DNA from: Vibrio sp. Isolate34
GTDB taxonomy: Bacteria > Pseudomonadota > Gammaproteobacteria > Enterobacterales > Vibrionaceae
Direction: 5' to 3'
Length of the DNA: 64,000 nucleotides
NCBI RefSeq assembly: GCF_022397915.1
Contig: NZ_JAKEUO010000018.1
Span: 25,885 to 89,884 of the forward strand
Made by a program: the position numbers and the translations under genes. Below the pieces are notes generated by a model, which saw nothing but the letters and a program-made list of their open reading frames with translations, searched no databases and was not told the DNA's origin. Each line of letters starts with the position of its first letter. The first letter of the stretch is position 1. This document shows, one piece after another, positions 59,988 to 64,000 of the stretch.

Positions 59988-60812
59988 TTATTTAGTGCGA
60001 CGACGTACGATGTACTTGTCAGTGCGCTTGTTCTTACGAGTCTTGAAGCCCTTAGTAGGAACGCCCCAAGGAGAAACTGGGTGACGACCACCAGATGTGC
60101 GGCCTTCACCACCACCATGTGGGTGATCCACCGGGTTCATTACTACACCACGTACGGTTGGACGTACGCCGCGCCAGCGTGAAGCACCAGCTTTACCAAG
60201 TTCACGTAGCATATGCTCAGAGTTACCAACTTCACCGATCGTTGCACGACCTTCAGAAAGTACTTTGCGCATCTCACCAGAACGTAGACGGATAGTTACG
60301 TATGCACCATCGCGAGCGATGATTTGAGCATAAGCACCAGCCGAACGAGCTAGTTGAGCACCTTTACCAGGCTTAAGTTCAACACAGTGTACAGTAGAAC
60401 CTACTGGGATGTTGCGCATCGGCAGAGTGTTACCTGCTTTGATTGGCGCATCTACACCAGATTGAATCTGGTCACCTGCGTTAACACCTTTAGGTGCAAT
60501 GATGTAACGACGCTCACCGTCTGCGTACAGAACTAGAGCGATGTTAGCACTACGGTTTGGATCGTATTCTAGACGCTCAACTTTCGCTGGGATGCCATCT
60601 TTAGTACGTTTGAAGTCAATCAGACGGTAATGGTGCTTGTGACCACCACCGATGTGACGTACTGTAATACGACCGTTGTTGTTACGACCACCGTTCTTAG
60701 AGTTTTTCTCTAGAAGTGGTGCGTATGGCTTACCCTTGTGCAGGTCAGCGTTAACAACTTTAACGACGTGACGACGACCAGGGGAAGTCGGCTTACATTT
60801 AACAATAGCCAT
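59988..60812 (-). CDS. rplB: Ribosomal protein uL2
   Basis: A 274-residue 50S core protein near the peptidyl-transferase centre. It contains the highly conserved GVVMNPVDHPHGGGEGRTSGG segment near 223, split here as GVVMNPVDHPHGGG and GRTSGG. It is in the usual place between rplW and rpsS. Confidence 0.98.
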   Translation of the reverse strand: MAIVKCKPTSPGRRHVVKVVNADLHKGKPYAPLLEKNSKNGGRNNNGRITVRHIGGGHKHHYRLIDFKRTKDGIPAKVERLEYDPNRSANIALVLYADGERRYIIAPKGVNAGDQIQSGVDAPIKAGNTLPMRNIPVGSTVHCVELKPGKGAQLARSAGAYAQIIARDGAYVTIRLRSGEMRKVLSEGRATIGEVGNSEHMLRELGKAGASRWRGVRPTVRGVVMNPVDHPHGGGEGRTSGGRHPVSPWGVPTKGFKTRKNKRTDKYIVRRRTK

Positions 60813-60826
60813 TTTTACTACTCCTG

Positions 60827-61129
60827 TTATTCCGCGCCGCCAACGAAGTCAAGATCTTGACCTTCTTTCAAAGTAACGTAGGCTTTCTTAACGTCTGAAC
60901 GACGGCCTTCACGCATACCTTGACGTTTGGTCTTACCCTTTAATACAAGAGTATTTACAGACTTAACTTCAACTTCAAATAGCTTTTCTACAGCTGCTTT
61001 GATCTCTTTCTTAGTTGCATCTTTAGCTACTTTGAAAACGATAGTGTTCGCTTTCTCAGCTGCCATAGTTGCTTTTTCAGAGATGTGCGGAGCACGTAGA
61101 ACTTTTAAGATACGCTCTTCAGTGATCAT
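60827..61129 (-). CDS. rplW: Ribosomal protein uL23
   Basis: A 100-residue tunnel-exit protein that docks trigger factor and SRP (ITEERILKVLRAPHISEKAT start). It overlaps the rplD stop by four bases. Confidence 0.98.
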   Translation of the reverse strand: MITEERILKVLRAPHISEKATMAAEKANTIVFKVAKDATKKEIKAAVEKLFEVEVKSVNTLVLKGKTKRQGMREGRRSDVKKAYVTLKEGQDLDFVGGAE

Positions 61130-61728
61130 GCTAGCATCTCCTCAACTTGCTTAACTGCGTCAGCAGTCATTAGAACCTTGTCGAAAGCGATTAGTGATAC
61201 TGGATCAACACCAGCAACATCACGTGCGTCTACTTTGTATAGGTTACGAGCAGCTAAGAATAGATTTTCATCTACTTCGCCAGTCACAATCAGAACGTCG
61301 CTTAGCTCAAGCTCTTTAAGCTTAGCTACAAGTTCTTTTGTTTTTGGTGCTTCTACAGAGAAGTTATCAACAACGATTAAACGCTCTTGACGAACTAGCT
61401 CAGAAAGAATGCTCTTCATAGCACCGCGGTACATTTTTTTGTTTACTTTTTGGCTGTGATCTTGTGGTTTCGCAGCAAAAGTAACACCACCTGTACGCCA
61501 GATTGGGCTACGAATTGTACCAGCACGTGCGCGGCCAGTACCTTTTTGACGCCATGGCTTAGCGCCACCGCCAGATACTTCAGAACGAGTCTTTTGAGCA
61601 CGAGTACCTTGACGAGCACCTGCTGCATATGCAACAACTACTTGGTGTACAAGAGCTTCGTTGAAGTCACGTCCGAAAGTAGTCTCGGAAACAGTTAGTG
61701 CATCAGCACCTTTAACCATCAATTCCAT
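61126..61728 (-). CDS. rplD: Ribosomal protein uL4, S10-operon autorepressor
   Basis: A 200-residue 50S protein (MELMVKGADALTVSETTFGR) with a long tunnel loop (RSEVSGGGAKPWRQKGTGRARAG split around 46-70). It also represses the S10 operon through its leader in Escherichia coli and, as I recall, in Vibrio cholerae. It overlaps rplW by four bases. Confidence 0.98.
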   Translation of the reverse strand: MELMVKGADALTVSETTFGRDFNEALVHQVVVAYAAGARQGTRAQKTRSEVSGGGAKPWRQKGTGRARAGTIRSPIWRTGGVTFAAKPQDHSQKVNKKMYRGAMKSILSELVRQERLIVVDNFSVEAPKTKELVAKLKELELSDVLIVTGEVDENLFLAARNLYKVDARDVAGVDPVSLIAFDKVLMTADAVKQVEEMLA

Positions 61729-61744
61729 TACTTACTCCTAGACG

Positions 61745-62374
61745 TTATGCTTTAACAGCAGGTTTTACGATCACGTTTCCGCCTGTTGAGCCCGGTACTG
61801 CACCTTTAATAAGGAGTAGATTGCGCTCAGCGTCAACACGTACGATCTCTAGGTTTTGAGTCGTTACACGCTCAGCACCCATGTGACCTGCCATTTTCTT
61901 GCCTTTAAACACGCGGCCTGGAGTTTGACATTGGCCAATTGAACCCGGTGCGCGGTGAGACAAAGAGTTACCGTGAGTCATATCTTGAGTAGAGAAGTTC
62001 CAACGCTTGATAGCGCCTTGGAAGCCTTTACCTTTAGATGTACCAGTAACGTCTACTTTTTTAATTTCGTTGAAAAGTTCTACGTTTAGCTCAGCGCCAA
62101 CTTCAAACTCTTCGCCGTTTTCTAAACGGAATTCCCAAAGACCGCGACCTGCTTCTACACCCGCTTTCGCGAAGTGACCAGCTTCAGGTTTAGTTACACG
62201 GTTAGCTTTCTTAGCACCAGTAGTTACTTGGATTGCTGCGTAGCCGTCTGTCTCAAGAGTTTTAACTTGAGAAATACGGTTCGCTTCAACCTCAACAACA
62301 GTTACTGGGATAGAAACGCCTTCTTCAGTAAATACGCGGGTCATACCCACTTTACGTCCGACTAGACCAATCAT
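61745..62374 (-). CDS. rplC: Ribosomal protein uL3
   Basis: A 209-residue 50S assembly-initiator protein ([32 protein letters not shown] near 120). It has a central glutamine-containing loop that is a methylation site in Escherichia coli. It lies 14 bases after rpsJ. Confidence 0.98.
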
Positions 62375-62388
62375 TATTCTTATCTCCC

Positions 62389-62700
62389 TTAACCTAGGCT
62401 GATTTGAACATCAACGCCAGCTGCAAGATCAAGACGCATTAGAGCATCAACAGTTTTATCTGTTGGCTCAACGATGTCGATCAAACGCTTGTGAGTACGA
62501 ATTTCGTACTGGTCACGTGCATCTTTGTTGACGTGTGGAGAGGTAAGAACAGTGAAACGCTCTTTACGAGTAGGTAGTGGAATAGGACCACGAACCTGTG
62601 CGCCAGTACGTTTTGCTGTTTCAACGATTTCCGCAGTTGAAGCATCGATTAGCTTGTAATCAAACGCTTTAAGGCGGATACGAATACGTTGGTTCTGCAT
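62389..62700 (-). CDS. rpsJ: Ribosomal protein uS10 (NusE)
   Basis: A 103-residue 30S protein that also acts with NusB in antitermination ([20 protein letters not shown]). I chose ATG at 62698-62700; a five-codon upstream extension is not conserved. It is the first gene of the S10 operon, after a leader of about 245 bases. Confidence 0.98.
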
Positions 62701-62951
62701 GAGACAGAGCTCCAATTATTAAAAATTACACAAACAATATCGCCACTCAAGCTCGATAAAACGAGAGAATGCCGATTGATTTATGTGAAACCGTAGCATC
62801 CAAAATTAGGACGCATTGTCAGTTAACTTTTGAAGCAAACAAGAAGTTCACTATTTTTATTAACCGCGAACATAAGCTGAGTATACATTACTAGGTAAGA
62901 CCTACTCCTCAGTGCTCATTGGTTCACAACCAGCGTTAGCCAGTGCGATGC
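62701..62951 (-). promoter_or_regulatory. S10 leader
   Basis: The transcribed region between the promoter and rpsJ. In Escherichia coli and, as I recall, in Vibrio cholerae, L4 binds this leader and causes premature termination and translational repression. The 62701-62951 stretch is AU-rich with several short stems, but I cannot confirm the L4 hairpin by eye. Confidence 0.55.
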
Positions 62952-62979
62952 ATTATACAGATCACACTTTAGTATGCAA
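62952..62979 (-). promoter_or_regulatory. S10-operon promoter
   Basis: TTGCAT (62974-62979) and TATAAT (62952-62957) are 16 bases apart on the reverse strand, with a GC-containing GCATCGCAC discriminator after the -10. Transcription should start near 62945. Confidence 0.85.
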
Positions 62980-63073
62980 GTAGTGTTGGAAAAATAATCG
63001 GCATTTATTGGAGATTGGTTTTGTATCGAGAGGGAAGAAGATAGATGGAAGGTAATATTTCTTTCGAGAAAAC

Positions 63074-63099
63074 AAAAGGGAAGCCGAAGCTCCCCTTTT
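63074..63099 (-). terminator. tuf terminator
   Basis: A stem with one mismatch (AAAAGGGAAGC arm, CGAA loop) and T-rich tail on the reverse strand, 48 bases after the tuf stop. It separates the str operon from S10. Confidence 0.85.
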
Positions 63100-63146
63100 C
63101 AGATGCGTGCTCTTCTAATGAAGAGAGTGCAAAAATCTAAATGCTA

Positions 63147-64000
63147 TTAAGCGAAGATTTTAGCTACAACACCAGCACCAACTGTACGGCCACCTTCGCG
63201 GATTGCGAAACGTAGACCTTCGTCCATTGCGATTGGAGCGATTAGCTCAACAGTCATTTGAACGTTGTCACCTGGCATTACCATTTCTACGCCTTCTGGT
63301 AGAGTGATGTCGCCTGTTACGTCAGTTGTACGGAAGTAGAACTGTGGACGGTAACCTTTGAAGAAAGGAGTGTGACGGCCGCCTTCGTCTTTAGAAAGTA
63401 CGTATACTTCAGACTCAAACTTAGTGTGTGGGTTGATAGAACCTTTCGCAGAAAGTACTTGACCACGTTCAACGTCATCACGCTTAGTACCACGTAGAAG
63501 TGCACCAACGTTCTCACCTGCACGACCTTCGTCAAGCAGTTTACGGAACATTTCAACACCAGTACAAGTAGTAAGAGTAGTCTCTTTGATACCAACGATT
63601 TCTACTTCGTCACCTACACGTAGGATACCGCGCTCGATACGACCAGTTACAACAGTACCACGACCTTGAATTGAGAATACGTCTTCAATTGGTAGTAGGA
63701 ACGGTTGGTCTACTGCACGCTCTGGCTCAGGGATGTAAGAATCTAGTGCTTCTGCAAGCTCAACGATCTTGTCTTCCCACTGCTTCTCGCCGTTTAGTGC
63801 GCCAAGTGCAGAACCTTGGATAACTGGTAGGTCATCACCTGGGAAGTCGTACTCAGAAAGAAGTTCACGAACTTCCATTTCTACTAGCTCAAGTAGCTCT
63901 TCGTCATCAACCATGTCACATTTGTTCATGAATACGATGATGTAAGGGATACCAACTTGACGACCAAGTAGGATGTGCTCACGAGTTTGAGGCATAGGGC
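63147..64000 (-). CDS. tuf: Elongation factor Tu, C-terminal two thirds
   Basis: EF-Tu carries aminoacyl-tRNA to the ribosome as a GTP complex. About 284 residues are present; the N-terminus with the P-loop is beyond the right edge. The segment MPQTREHILLGRQ follows the switch II region, NKCD and the GSALGALNG G5 region are seen, and the beta-barrel domains II and III end at GVVAKIFA. Its place upstream of rpsJ matches tufA at the end of the str operon. Confidence 0.97.
   Translation of the reverse strand, partial: PMPQTREHILLGRQVGIPYIIVFMNKCDMVDDEELLELVEMEVRELLSEYDFPGDDLPVIQGSALGALNGEKQWEDKIVELAEALDSYIPEPERAVDQPFLLPIEDVFSIQGRGTVVTGRIERGILRVGDEVEIVGIKETTLTTCTGVEMFRKLLDEGRAGENVGALLRGTKRDDVERGQVLSAKGSINPHTKFESEVYVLSKDEGGRHTPFFKGYRPQFYFRTTDVTGDITLPEGVEMVMPGDNVQMTVELIAPIAMDEGLRFAIREGGRTVGAGVVAKIFA

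Larger units (their letters stand above)
62701..63146. other. 446-base region between tuf and rpsJ
   Basis: Holds the S10 leader and promoter, about 90 bases with no visible feature (62980-63073), and the tuf terminator (63074-63099). No gene is seen. Confidence 0.75.

Overview
The window is a stretch of chromosome from a gammaproteobacterium, almost certainly a Vibrio. The ribosomal/tuf order, the mla-kds-lpt-rpoN-rapZ block and the mpl-fbp-tamAB-msrA-ytfJ order all follow the enterobacterial/Vibrio layout. Vibrio-restricted families (DUF2607, ZrgA, a TIGR03899-like protein, DUF2780) point to the genus. The sequence is core genome: there are no rRNA or tRNA genes, prophages, insertion sequences, transposases or CRISPR arrays. 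Species is not resolved.

Left part (1-9.7 kb): a divergent pair mlaF (-, partial)/yrbG (+), then one long forward run. It makes Kdo (kdsD, kdsC), builds the LPS bridge (lptC, lptA, lptB) and encodes sigma-54 (rpoN), the hibernation factor hpf and the nitrogen-PTS/GlmS control genes ptsN, rapZ and npr. mgtE follows. From 9.7 to 18.8 kb come pmbA, darP (yjgA), the thiamine transporter thiBPQ behind a TPP riboswitch, ubiX, mpl and fbp.

Middle part (18.8-39.2 kb): ytfP, tamB and tamA (reverse), msrA, ytfK and ytfJ, then a probable zinc-uptake locus (26.7-30.4 kb). That locus sits behind a near-perfect Zur-like palindrome and encodes a DUF2607 protein, ZrgA, a LolD/MacB-like ATPase, a FtsX-like permease and a DUF3299 protein. 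A 431-base gap after it holds an unlisted 34-residue membrane-peptide gene and a short inverted-repeat element. A TIGR03899-like gene, the reverse sulfate-assimilation operon cysD-cysN-SLC13 transporter-cysC and cpdB complete this part.

39.4-46.7 kb is the most accessory-looking segment. It holds a tight six-gene operon (DedA, ATP-grasp, DinB-like, NRDE/TANGO2-like, YHS, and a two-domain OlsF-type ornithine-lipid synthase), then a Crp/Fnr regulator, elaA and an EamA transporter. Only the last enzyme of the operon has a clear biochemical role, so this is the best candidate for an incompletely described system.

Right part (46.7-64 kb): an OapA/YtfB-type LysM protein, fklB and a DUF2780 lipoprotein, then on the reverse strand the complete S10, spc and alpha ribosomal operons with secY and rpoA, preceded by the 3' part of tuf. 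Promoters and leaders for S10, spc and alpha are visible. A terminator-like hairpin separates S10 from spc, and a strong terminator closes the cluster after rplQ.
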